Made by a program: the position numbers and the translations under genes | The notes under the pieces: model-generated | The model's input: the letters and a program-made list of their open reading frames with translations, nothing else | Database searches by the model: none | What the model was told of the DNA's origin: nothing | From: a virus | Virus record (IMG/VR): IMGVR_UViG_3300045971_000208 | Location: 1 to 64,000 of that record | Strand: one strand, 5' to 3' | DNA length: 64,000 nt | Shown here: positions 22,318 through 29,993 of the stretch, piece after piece | Numbering within the stretch: position 1 is the stretch's first letter | Layout: every line of letters begins with the position of its first letter

Positions 22318-22819
22318 CTATAGAGGTCTCCGCAAAGTAATAAGTGGTGGTCAATGTGGAGCAGATCGAGCTGGTATTACAGCTGCTCGAGATCATAAAG
22401 TAAAGACTGGTGGATATGCTCCTCATGGATGGAGAACACATCATGGCCCGAGACCTGATTTGGCCGAGTTCGGGTTAATACAACACCACCAAGTTGGGTA
22501 CCCTGGCCGCACAGAATGGAATGTTGTAGCAAGTGAAGGCACTCTTGTTGTTGCTGCAAACTTCAACTCCCCAGGTATTAAACTCACCCGCAATCTCAAT
22601 AAGAAGTATCAGAAACCTTACCTTCAAATCCCACCTTCTATTGAACACACAGAACAAATAGTAGAGTGGCTCATCAAAAATGATATAAGCATTTTAAACG
22701 TTGCTGGTAACAGAGATAAAGAACGCGAGATAGGACCAATTCACAATATGACCTACTGTGTTATGGTGTTGGTCTTTGTCGAATTAGAACGACAGGGATT
22801 TCTGGTTAAAGCAGCATAA
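22283..22819 (+). CDS. SLOG-type 'putative molybdenum carrier' family protein
   Basis: Family signatures run in order: ISGGQCGADRAGITAA, GGYAPHGWR, GRTEWNVVASEGTLVV and NVAGNRDKE. This is the DprA/LOG-like Rossmann fold of the 'putative molybdenum carrier' family (PF12694), whose name is historical; SLOG proteins bind nucleotide ligands. 178 aa. It overlaps the J-domain gene by 35 bases in another frame. Whether it binds, hydrolyses or sequesters a nucleotide is unknown. Confidence 0.8.
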   Translation: MTSQGKSLISFDYRGLRKVISGGQCGADRAGITAARDHKVKTGGYAPHGWRTHHGPRPDLAEFGLIQHHQVGYPGRTEWNVVASEGTLVVAANFNSPGIKLTRNLNKKYQKPYLQIPPSIEHTEQIVEWLIKNDISILNVAGNRDKEREIGPIHNMTYCVMVLVFVELERQGFLVKAA

Positions 22820-22823
22820 ATAC
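22815..22823 (+). promoter_or_regulatory. Late-type motif CATAAATAC before thyA
   Basis: Seven-base ATAAATA core, 24 bases upstream of the ThyA start codon. Confidence 0.35.
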
Positions 22824-22846
22824 AAAACCTATAACGAATAGAAAAT

Positions 22847-23770
22847 ATGGAACAACAATATCTAAACCTGATCAAAGACGTGTACGCAAATGGAGATGAT
22901 CGCATTGATCGTACTCAGGTTGGTACTCGATCGCTATTTGGACGCCAAATTCGTGGAGACCTTTCCCAAGGTTTCCCATTGATCACAACAAAGCAAACTC
23001 ATTTTAGACCAATCCTTGGTGAAATTCTCTGGTTCGTCGAAGGGAGTTCTGATGAACGTCGACTAGCCGAGATCACCTATGGCACTCGCGATCCACAGCG
23101 CACTACTATATGGACCAAGAATGCTAATGCAGATTACTGGAAACACAAAGCACGTTTTCCTGGAGACCTAGGAGACGTGTATGGAGTTCAATGGCGTAAG
23201 TGGACTAATGCAACATTGAAAGCAAGTGGCGATAATCTATCCCATCCAACTGGTGGCACTACTTACTTTGATGCAAAGGTTCTTGTTGAGACGCACGATC
23301 AACTCAAGAACATTGTCGAGACAATCAAGAAAGATCCAGCATCACGTCGAATGGTTCTTACAGCATTCAATGTAGGAGCAATGGATAATATGGCTCTTCC
23401 ACCTTGTCACATGTTCGCACAGTTCCATGTCAATGCTCGTACTGATAAATTGAGCTGCCAAGTTTACATTCGGTCAAACGATCTGTTCCTAGGCTTGCCA
23501 TTCAACATTGCGTCCTATGCTATCCTCACGCAGATGATTGCCCAAGTAACTGGTAAGGGTCTCGGCGAATTGATCATTACTATTGGTGATGCCCACATCT
23601 ATAAGAACCACTTCGAACAAATTAAAGAACAACTATCACGTAAGATGTTTGTTCCACCAGAACTTTCTATTAACCCCAAGGTAACCGATATTGATAGCTT
23701 TGAGATGTCAGACTTCTCTCTCGAAGGTTATCAATGTCACCCATCAATCCAAGCAGACATGGCAGTATGA
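22847..23770 (+). CDS. td: Thymidylate synthase (ThyA type)
   Basis: Converts dUMP to dTMP with methylene-tetrahydrofolate. The catalytic Cys is about residue 186 (LPPCHMFAQFHV); the R-SND-x-FLGLPFN motif and DAHIY follow. The Asn of GLPFN is kept, which favours dUMP over dCMP, so this is not a dCMP hydroxymethylase. 307 aa, complete, without the group I intron of T4 td. Confidence 0.95.
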   Translation: MEQQYLNLIKDVYANGDDRIDRTQVGTRSLFGRQIRGDLSQGFPLITTKQTHFRPILGEILWFVEGSSDERRLAEITYGTRDPQRTTIWTKNANADYWKHKARFPGDLGDVYGVQWRKWTNATLKASGDNLSHPTGGTTYFDAKVLVETHDQLKNIVETIKKDPASRRMVLTAFNVGAMDNMALPPCHMFAQFHVNARTDKLSCQVYIRSNDLFLGLPFNIASYAILTQMIAQVTGKGLGELIITIGDAHIYKNHFEQIKEQLSRKMFVPPELSINPKVTDIDSFEMSDFSLEGYQCHPSIQADMAV

Positions 23771-24129
23771 ATACAAAATCCGCAATTGACTCTTTCTTTC
23801 CTCAAGACACTGTAACAGAAGAACTTCTAAAATCTATCCCTAAGAAGGTTTATAACTGGCTGGATGGATTGGGAGAAGATCTTACATGCCCAGGCAGTTA
23901 TCAAACTCTCCATTGGGAGTTCAATGTTGATGACACTAGTCATGTTTCAGTAGACGTAGATGGGGAAACAGTTACACTCTGGTGGGAAGGCCCTCCAGAT
24001 AATCCGAGCTCATTGTGCAGTGATAGCAAGAAGTTAGAAGACATCCCAAATAACATTGAGTTCTTTACTCAGCTTGAAGAAGAATTTTATTCAACGCTCG
24101 AATCATTTGAAGAAGAACGTGACCGATAA
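23767..24129 (+). CDS. Hypothetical protein, 120 aa
   Basis: ATG 23767 gives an ATGA overlap with thyA; an upstream in-frame start (23734) lies inside thyA. Acidic, with a beta-hairpin (VSVDVDGETVTLWWEG) and a long acidic C-terminal helix. Not recognised. Confidence 0.7.
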   Translation: MNTKSAIDSFFPQDTVTEELLKSIPKKVYNWLDGLGEDLTCPGSYQTLHWEFNVDDTSHVSVDVDGETVTLWWEGPPDNPSSLCSDSKKLEDIPNNIEFFTQLEEEFYSTLESFEEERDR

Positions 24130-24541
24130 TACTGAAATCTTTAGACATCTCCGTCCTCAGTACATTGAACATGCACAGATGCAGTTAGTTCCTGGAACTA
24201 ACGGGGGAATCTCTTTCATGCTGAAGCCTGCAGCTGAAAAGAAGTATGACTATTGGATTTACATCTGTCCAAAGGATGTCCAATTCTCTACTAAGCAAGC
24301 TGTCAAGTCGCTTCGAGATACATCAGCTAGAGATGCAATGCCTTGGGGTACGATAGAGCTAGATGGAACTCCTATCATTGATCAGCTAATTAGTTCTGTT
24401 CTTGCAGGGCGGCATGGTCTTCCTTCAGAAGTAACTGCCTACATTAGAGATATTCTGAGCCTATCAAACCATGCTGAAGCACGGTTAGCTGAGTATAAAG
24501 CTCTTGCTTCTACAACCAAAGTGCTATATGAAACAAATTAA
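24119..24541 (+). CDS. Hypothetical protein, 140 aa, GTG start
   Basis: GTG 24119 with an AAGAAG stretch upstream and a short overlap with the previous gene is the likeliest start; ATG-like alternatives upstream lie in the preceding frame. Soluble alpha/beta protein with DYWIYICPKDVQF. Not recognised. Confidence 0.6.
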   Translation: MTDNTEIFRHLRPQYIEHAQMQLVPGTNGGISFMLKPAAEKKYDYWIYICPKDVQFSTKQAVKSLRDTSARDAMPWGTIELDGTPIIDQLISSVLAGRHGLPSEVTAYIRDILSLSNHAEARLAEYKALASTTKVLYETN

Positions 24542-24995
24542 GTTTGGGGATATGCTTCAGACAACTGAAGGTATCTTAGTCCATGGATGTAATGCCCAAG
24601 GTGTTATGGGTTCTGGAATTGCCGTGTCTATTAAGAACAAATACCCAAATGCATTCGCAGACTATAAGCAATTCTGTAGTCTAACACCGATGAATGAACG
24701 TCTTTGTCAAACAATATTCTCTTATGTGGGCACTCATTTAACCATAGCAAACTGTATTACTCAACTTCACTTTGGTAAAGAAGAAGGAAAACAGTATGTC
24801 AGCTACAGAGCTATTCAAGAGTGCTTTGAATCTCTTGCTAAGAGCGCATATCAATATGGCGATCATGTCAACTACCCTTTAATCGGTGCGGGTTTAGGTG
24901 GTGGCGACTGGGCTATCATTTCCGAGATCATCGACAACGTCTTTGCTAAGCCAGAATATGTTCACATTAACAGAACTTTATGGATTTACGAGTAG
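24528..24995 (+). CDS. Macro-domain protein (ADP-ribose binding)
   Basis: FGDMLQTTEGILVHGCNAQG followed by VMGSGIAVSIKNKYP is the macro-domain nucleotide loop, and YPLIGAGLGGGDW is the second ADP-ribose-binding loop. The 155-residue protein is a single macro domain of the Appr-1''-p phosphatase/ALC1-like type. It may process ADP-ribose-1''-phosphate, left by RNA repair, or remove ADP-ribose from proteins. It lies directly before an ADP-ribosyltransferase gene. Confidence 0.85.
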   Translation: MKQIKFGDMLQTTEGILVHGCNAQGVMGSGIAVSIKNKYPNAFADYKQFCSLTPMNERLCQTIFSYVGTHLTIANCITQLHFGKEEGKQYVSYRAIQECFESLAKSAYQYGDHVNYPLIGAGLGGGDWAIISEIIDNVFAKPEYVHINRTLWIYE

Positions 24996-25000
24996 ATTCT

Positions 25001-25009
25001 CATAAATAG
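25001..25009 (+). promoter_or_regulatory. Late-type motif CATAAATAG
   Basis: ATAAATA core 30 bases upstream of the start of the ADP-ribosyltransferase gene. Confidence 0.4.
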
Positions 25010-25038
25010 TTTATCAATTATGTTTAGATAAACACCCA

Positions 25039-26763
25039 ATGCAACTCATTCAGCTGCTACAAGAAGCAAGTTCCTTACCCCTGCAAGACTTAAAGAAGGC
25101 AATGTCTAAAGACAAGCGTGCCAACCCAGTCTTCAAGAAGGATCTAAAAGTCGAAGATATCCCAGACATGGGCGCCTTCCTTACAACGCTAAAGTTCTAT
25201 CTATTCAATAACGATAATGTTCGTTCATTTGTAAAGACACGCGACAACATCAAAGAAGTATTCAAGTCTGGGTATGATGAGTTAAAGGTTCTCAAGCCAG
25301 CAGATGTTGACCAATCAAAGCTAGATGACATTCTAGAGTTCACTGCAGGTTTATTCAAAGAGCATGCATTCACTGCTAGAAACGGTATGTCTCCAGACCT
25401 AAAGAAAGAACTGAAGACTTGGGTTAACACTAGCAGCAATTACCATAACCTGTCTATGTGGGCTAGAAAAGAACTTGACTCATTGTCAGGTCTAAAGCCA
25501 GACAAGCGTATCATTCTTTATCGTGGCGTTCTATTCAGTGAGTACTCATTGAAGACTGAAAAGTCATGGGATGGCAAGATGCAAGACGGTAATGGAATGA
25601 AGTTCCTAAAGTCTATTCGCGATGGTGGTAAAGAGATCGATATCAACTGGGATAAGCCTTCAAGCTGGACAACAGATAAAGAAGTAGCAGACAAGTTTGC
25701 TAAGTATGGTCCAGCATCATCTAATTATTCAGCAACTTTGAACTGGCTATCTCGTGGTGAAAAGAAGATTGATGGAGCTTTAGGTTATGTTATCTCCACA
25801 TTTGCAAACCCACAAGACGTGCTTATTGACATGCGTAGACTAACTGCTAGCATTGAAATGAAACACGGCGGTGAAGGTGAAGTTATTCTGAAGCCTGGCT
25901 CATATGTTGGACGTGTAGTAAAGAAATATACTGTTGAAGGTGAAGTAGATCCAACAGTCAAACCAGATACTGGTGAAGATTCCGTTGCAGCTAAATCGAT
26001 AGAAGCAGTTTCTAAACACACTGAATCATTCTCAATTCCAGATGATGCTAAAGAGATTTTAAAGATTGCATCTGAATTAAGAAAGTTCTGGTCTACAGAT
26101 GCAATCATGCTTCTTAAGTACCCTGACTTATTCAAGAAGCTTATCCTCAATAGCACGACTACTACTGCTACTCATTTGCACGATAAGCTTAATGAGTGGT
26201 ATAAGAAAGAATTGCATCACGTTCAAGACGAAGACCTTCGTGCAGACAAGTACGCTACTAATGCAACCTTGTCGGAAAAGATACCAAAAGTAAAGAGTGT
26301 TGTAGAACACTTTAGAGAGAAGGTTAGTCATTCTAAATTCAAGACGGATAAAAATCCTAAGGCAGTTGGCCTAAAGCATGAGTTAACAGGTGATGAGTGG
26401 CGGTCAACTATCAAGGCATTTGATGTCAATGAAGTTGAAAGAGACTTACTTAGAGACGGATACATTACATCTTCTGAAGGTGCACGTTCATTCACTAAGA
26501 TCACAGATGCATTAGGTGTAGAGCTTCCATCATCAGCTCGCTTCAATCAATTTGGTGCTGCTAAACAGAAGCCAGTCATCCAAGAAACACTTAAGAAGTT
26601 TATGAAGATGGTAGGTTTGTCTTATAATGAAGAAGAACCTAAAGAAGCAGAAAAGACTATGATCAACCTTATGCGTAAAGCGTATCGCAACTATGACATG
26701 CTTAGTGACATTGAAAGAATAAAAGAACGCATGGATACGGTAAAAGACGGAGAAAAGGAATGA
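25039..26763 (+). CDS. Capsid-targeted ADP-ribosyltransferase, 574 aa
   Basis: Residues 1-10 (MQLIQLLQEA) form the head-targeting leader with LLQE or LQE as the cleavage site. The ART domain follows: R162 (ILYRGVLFSEYS), an STS-like motif at 208-212 (PSSWTTDKEVADKF), and E279-G-E281 in GGEGEVILKPGSYV. E-x-E is the form found in Arg-specific enzymes. Residues 300-574 are a separate helical part without known motifs. T4 Alt (an injected Arg-specific ART on RNA polymerase) is the functional model. Macro-domain gene lies upstream and another leader-bearing gene is coupled downstream. Confidence 0.8.
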   Translation: MQLIQLLQEASSLPLQDLKKAMSKDKRANPVFKKDLKVEDIPDMGAFLTTLKFYLFNNDNVRSFVKTRDNIKEVFKSGYDELKVLKPADVDQSKLDDILEFTAGLFKEHAFTARNGMSPDLKKELKTWVNTSSNYHNLSMWARKELDSLSGLKPDKRIILYRGVLFSEYSLKTEKSWDGKMQDGNGMKFLKSIRDGGKEIDINWDKPSSWTTDKEVADKFAKYGPASSNYSATLNWLSRGEKKIDGALGYVISTFANPQDVLIDMRRLTASIEMKHGGEGEVILKPGSYVGRVVKKYTVEGEVDPTVKPDTGEDSVAAKSIEAVSKHTESFSIPDDAKEILKIASELRKFWSTDAIMLLKYPDLFKKLILNSTTTTATHLHDKLNEWYKKELHHVQDEDLRADKYATNATLSEKIPKVKSVVEHFREKVSHSKFKTDKNPKAVGLKHELTGDEWRSTIKAFDVNEVERDLLRDGYITSSEGARSFTKITDALGVELPSSARFNQFGAAKQKPVIQETLKKFMKMVGLSYNEEEPKEAEKTMINLMRKAYRNYDMLSDIERIKERMDTVKDGEKE

Positions 26764-27887
26764 GTTCATTCTTACAAATAATCAATGAGCGAGCTCCCAC
26801 TGAAGCTCTAAAGTATGCAGAAGTTCTGGTGAACTTTATTGTTGGCAAGATGGATGTTGCTGAGATGAGAACAAATCGCGGTAAGGATTTCTCTTCTACT
26901 AACATGTACCAAATTCGTGTCAAGCCAAATGATAGAGAGACTGATCTTCAGTCTATCTTGAATCAACTTCAGAAAATATTGAAGAGCGCTGAAGCAAAGA
27001 AGTTAGGCATCAAGGACGTAGTGATCAACGATACGTCAGTTAACTCTAGTAAGTACTCTAGTGTTTCATTTGAAGCAGTAGGAACAGACTACGACGTAGT
27101 AGTCGCTAAAGGCGGTAATGGTGGTGAGCACTTTGAGCAAGACTTGCTACTTAGCATGGATAATTTTGTAGCTGGTATTGAAAGTTCAGACGAAGCGCAA
27201 AAGGCATTTGCTGCTCTTGAAGCAGTTGATAAGGCATTTAAACTCTCAAACGTTGTAGGTGTTTCTAAAAGAACAGGAACAACGAAACGCTCTGGTGATT
27301 TATCACCAGAAGAAACTGGTAAAATTATTGGAGATGTCATCGTCACATTGAAAAAGGGTGGTGAGAAATATATCTCTGTCAAAGATAGTAATGGTAAAAC
27401 AGTTGCACAGTTTGGATTAGCTAAAGCTTTCAATGAAGACTTGACTGTTAATACTTCATCAACAGAATGGAAGACGTGGCTAGCACCATTCGGATTAGAA
27501 CCAAAAAAGGTTGAAGCTGGTCTTAATGCTGCTAAAAATGGAACGAAGTTAGATTTCCCTGATATTGAAACAACTTCCAAGAAAGTTAAACCTGGTTCTC
27601 CTATTCAAAAGATTATGGAGAAGCTTTGGGGCTGCGATTACTATTACCTTCGCAAGAATGGTAAAGACTTCAAAGCTTTGAAGATTGATAAAAATTACGT
27701 CGATAATGAACTGCTTAAAAATATGCAGGTTACAAAGCTATGCTATCCGTCATCAGCCCGGAAGCAAATAAACATCTATCTCGAAAGTGATACGATGAGC
27801 TTCAAATTAGAAGTACGTAATCCCAGGGGTAAAGGTTCTGTAAAGCCAACTCAGATCCAGCTTACTATCATGAAAGGTGTCAAGTAA
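26760..27887 (+). CDS. Putative capsid-targeted protein, 375 aa
   Basis: Begins MSSFLQIINERAPTEA, with INE fitting the prohead-protease rule. It is coupled to the ART gene by ATGA. The body alternates strands and helices (YKSVSFEAVGTDYDVVVAK-like segment at about 105-118; VIVTLKKGGEKYISVKDSNG); no catalytic motif is recognised. The arrangement suggests co-packaging with the ART. Confidence 0.6.
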   Translation: MSSFLQIINERAPTEALKYAEVLVNFIVGKMDVAEMRTNRGKDFSSTNMYQIRVKPNDRETDLQSILNQLQKILKSAEAKKLGIKDVVINDTSVNSSKYSSVSFEAVGTDYDVVVAKGGNGGEHFEQDLLLSMDNFVAGIESSDEAQKAFAALEAVDKAFKLSNVVGVSKRTGTTKRSGDLSPEETGKIIGDVIVTLKKGGEKYISVKDSNGKTVAQFGLAKAFNEDLTVNTSSTEWKTWLAPFGLEPKKVEAGLNAAKNGTKLDFPDIETTSKKVKPGSPIQKIMEKLWGCDYYYLRKNGKDFKALKIDKNYVDNELLKNMQVTKLCYPSSARKQINIYLESDTMSFKLEVRNPRGKGSVKPTQIQLTIMKGVK

Positions 27888-27893
27888 GACACC

Positions 27894-27902
27894 TATAAAT
27901 AA
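27894..27902 (+). promoter_or_regulatory. Late-type promoter TATAAATAA
   Basis: Perfect match to the T4 late consensus, 27 bases before the start at 27929. A TGTACA lies just downstream but without a -10 box. Confidence 0.65.
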
Positions 27903-27928
27903 CCAGTGTACATATAAGGACAGGAGAA

Positions 27929-28111
27929 ATGCCTAAAAACGAAGAATACATGCATCATCAGCCACGTAAGGCAGATAAGAAAAAGAAGCAGCGCTTCAAT
28001 GAAGATGCACCTGAAAAACGCGTAAGTCGCATTAACTTTAAAAACTACATTCGTCAACTTGAAGAAGAAGATGCGATTAATGCAGATTTTGAAGACAGCG
28101 AACTTGAATAA
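27929..28111 (+). CDS. Small charged protein, 60 aa
   Basis: SD AGGAGA. A very basic first half (PRKADKKKKQRF) and an acidic second half (LEEEDAINADFEDSELE) mark a disordered protein. It opens a run of virion-type genes and may be a head or scaffold component; function not known. Confidence 0.7.
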   Translation: MPKNEEYMHHQPRKADKKKKQRFNEDAPEKRVSRINFKNYIRQLEEEDAINADFEDSELE

Positions 28112-28121
28112 GGATTAACCT

Positions 28122-28625
28122 GTGCTAGTCGTTCCAATACAAAAGGATTCCATCGAAACAAAAGATGGAGCCAAATATAAAGTTGTAGAGTACACCAACT
28201 ATAAGGAAGGTGGGCCAGCTGTTTACGCCAAATCTCCAACGAGCAAAGAAGTAGCATTAGTTTATTTCTTTGACATCCAAAGTATTAATGGAACTAAAGT
28301 TGAGTATCAGCGTGGTACTAGGGTGTTTCATGCTCTTGGTAAAATTTCAAGAGATCAGCATCTTCCTCAACCTGATGATAAAATTGTTGTCCTTGACAAT
28401 GGTATATCTGATGACGATGATGAAACTGGAAAACAAACTGCTAAGGTTGATAGCTTGAAGCTAAAATCAAAAGCATTAGGCATAAACAAGGGAATGTTTG
28501 TAAAAGATGATGACGGTAAAACATATCGTCTTAAGCAGATTCTGGATATTGAACCATCATTAGGTGGTGCATCATTCAATAGAGAAGCGTTTCTAAAATA
28601 CTATAAAGATTATACTGGGGTTTAA
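28122..28625 (+). CDS. Hypothetical virion-region protein, 167 aa, GTG start
   Basis: GTG with AAGGA upstream. Two similar beta-rich halves (DGAKYKVVEYTNYKEGGPAV ... DDGKTYRLKQILDIEP) around an acidic linker (SDDDDETGK). Not recognised. Confidence 0.7.
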   Translation: MLVVPIQKDSIETKDGAKYKVVEYTNYKEGGPAVYAKSPTSKEVALVYFFDIQSINGTKVEYQRGTRVFHALGKISRDQHLPQPDDKIVVLDNGISDDDDETGKQTAKVDSLKLKSKALGINKGMFVKDDDGKTYRLKQILDIEPSLGGASFNREAFLKYYKDYTGV

Positions 28626-28626
28626 T

Positions 28627-28866
28627 ATGGCAAAGTTACTAGGTCACGACATCATTAACGCTGAAGAATTTGGACAGTTTGTTGATGGTGAATATCAAAT
28701 TTTTAAAGCTGCTGTTCAGAATGCTGCAGAAGCACACGCAACACTACTTACTAATGTAGCAATTACGGCTGAGCAGCATAAAAAAGAACTCCGTTTTTTA
28801 AAGATAGCATTAGCCGTTGTATTGGCAATTTCAGTTGTATCTATCTTTTTGGTATTAAAGCACTAA
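28627..28866 (+). CDS. Tail-anchored membrane protein, 79 aa
   Basis: A soluble helical part is followed by one C-terminal hydrophobic helix (LKIALAVVLAISVVSIFLVL) and KH at the end. Function unknown. Confidence 0.75.
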   Translation: MAKLLGHDIINAEEFGQFVDGEYQIFKAAVQNAAEAHATLLTNVAITAEQHKKELRFLKIALAVVLAISVVSIFLVLKH

Positions 28867-28893
28867 ATAATTGAATACCATTGCGGAACAAGC

Positions 28894-29112
28894 ATGTCAA
28901 AATTCGGTTTCATTTCAGACTTAGAAGAAGATTCTAAATCGCCTAAGCAAAAATACCAACTGTTTGAAGCTGAGATAGGTTTCGAAAAGGTGAGTGTATT
29001 GGTGCCCTTTGATAAGGCAGAAGACTTTGAGAAAGCAGCTCTGCATGCTAAACCAAAGAGTGCTGTGTCTCTAATTAAATTAGCAACAAAATACGGGGGC
29101 ATTAAACAATGA
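28894..29112 (+). CDS. Hypothetical protein, 72 aa
   Basis: MSKFGFISDLEEDSKSPKQK; a small alpha/beta protein. Its stop overlaps the start of the next gene. Not recognised. Confidence 0.65.
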   Translation: MSKFGFISDLEEDSKSPKQKYQLFEAEIGFEKVSVLVPFDKAEDFEKAALHAKPKSAVSLIKLATKYGGIKQ

Positions 29113-29918
29113 CCGTATTACAGTTATTTACCAATAATGCTGTCTCGCTGCTTGACGCCCCACTAAATTCTAATGATGCAGTAATTTATGTACAGGCTGG
29201 GTTAGGACAGGGGTTTCCGCAACCAATAAATCCAGGCGAATTCTTCTTAGTAACTCTTGAAGACATTGCCAATCCATCTAAACGGGAAATTATAAAGTGT
29301 ATTGCTAGAACTGGTGATTCACTTGTCATTGACCCTGCTGGTCGTGGGTGGGAGGGGTCAACCCCTTTAAACTGGTTAGCGCATGATACTTTAGTCGACC
29401 ATCGCATTACAGCAGGTACAATTGAAGACGCTTTTTTGTCTCCTGTTTCTGGTGGGATAGGGCCGGTAGGCCCAAAGGGCGATAAGGGTGACCAGGGTAT
29501 TCAGGGTATTCAAGGACCAGCTGGTCCTACTGGACCAGCTGGAACTGGTAGTGGCTCTGGTGGTGCTAGCATCGCTGGCTCTAATCAAGACCCAGTTACA
29601 GTTGAACCTGCCTGGACAAATCCAGTAACTTTACCTGTTCCATATTCTGACTTTAAACGCGGTCACAAATTTTGGGTAACAATTTACTGTCCAACAAACG
29701 GTTTAGCACAGACATTTGAAGTACTTGCTATTGTTCAGGGTCATATTTCTGCAGCAACTGAAGTAATCGAATGGACCCGTACTAATCGCATAGGTTACAA
29801 TTTTGCAGGAACATTTAACATTGTGCTAGATCGTACACTTAACAACCTAGTCTTAGATTGGACAAATAGTGAGCCACTAATGACAGTTACTGTGCAAGTT
29901 GCACACCTTTCTCTATAA
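29109..29918 (+). CDS. Virion fibre protein with collagen-like repeat, 269 aa
   Basis: An N-terminal domain (about 1-115) of the kind that attaches short fibres is followed by Gly-x-y repeats (GPVGPKGDKGDQGIQGIQGP), a Gly/Ser linker and a beta-rich C-terminal domain. Collagen-like repeats form trimers in phage fibres. First gene of the fibre cluster. Confidence 0.75.
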   Translation: MTVLQLFTNNAVSLLDAPLNSNDAVIYVQAGLGQGFPQPINPGEFFLVTLEDIANPSKREIIKCIARTGDSLVIDPAGRGWEGSTPLNWLAHDTLVDHRITAGTIEDAFLSPVSGGIGPVGPKGDKGDQGIQGIQGPAGPTGPAGTGSGSGGASIAGSNQDPVTVEPAWTNPVTLPVPYSDFKRGHKFWVTIYCPTNGLAQTFEVLAIVQGHISAATEVIEWTRTNRIGYNFAGTFNIVLDRTLNNLVLDWTNSEPLMTVTVQVAHLSL

Positions 29919-29930
29919 TGCATAACATTT

Positions 29931-29939
29931 AATAAATAA
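29931..29939 (+). promoter_or_regulatory. Late-type motif AATAAATAA before the fibre cluster
   Basis: One mismatch to the T4 late consensus; 55 bases upstream of the gene at 29994. Confidence 0.5.
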
Positions 29940-29993
29940 GATTTATAAAATTCACCTCGCTCGATTCACGGGCTAATTATTAGGAGACACTAA

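Noticed and set aside
22847-23770. dCMP hydroxymethylase instead of thymidylate synthase
   Set aside because: The Asn of GLPFN, which selects dUMP, is present; hydroxymethylases carry Asp there.
27905-27940. A CAGGTT-family promoter at a TGTACA after 27900
   Set aside because: No TATAAT-like box follows at 17 bases; the nearby TATAAATAA is the better promoter candidate.
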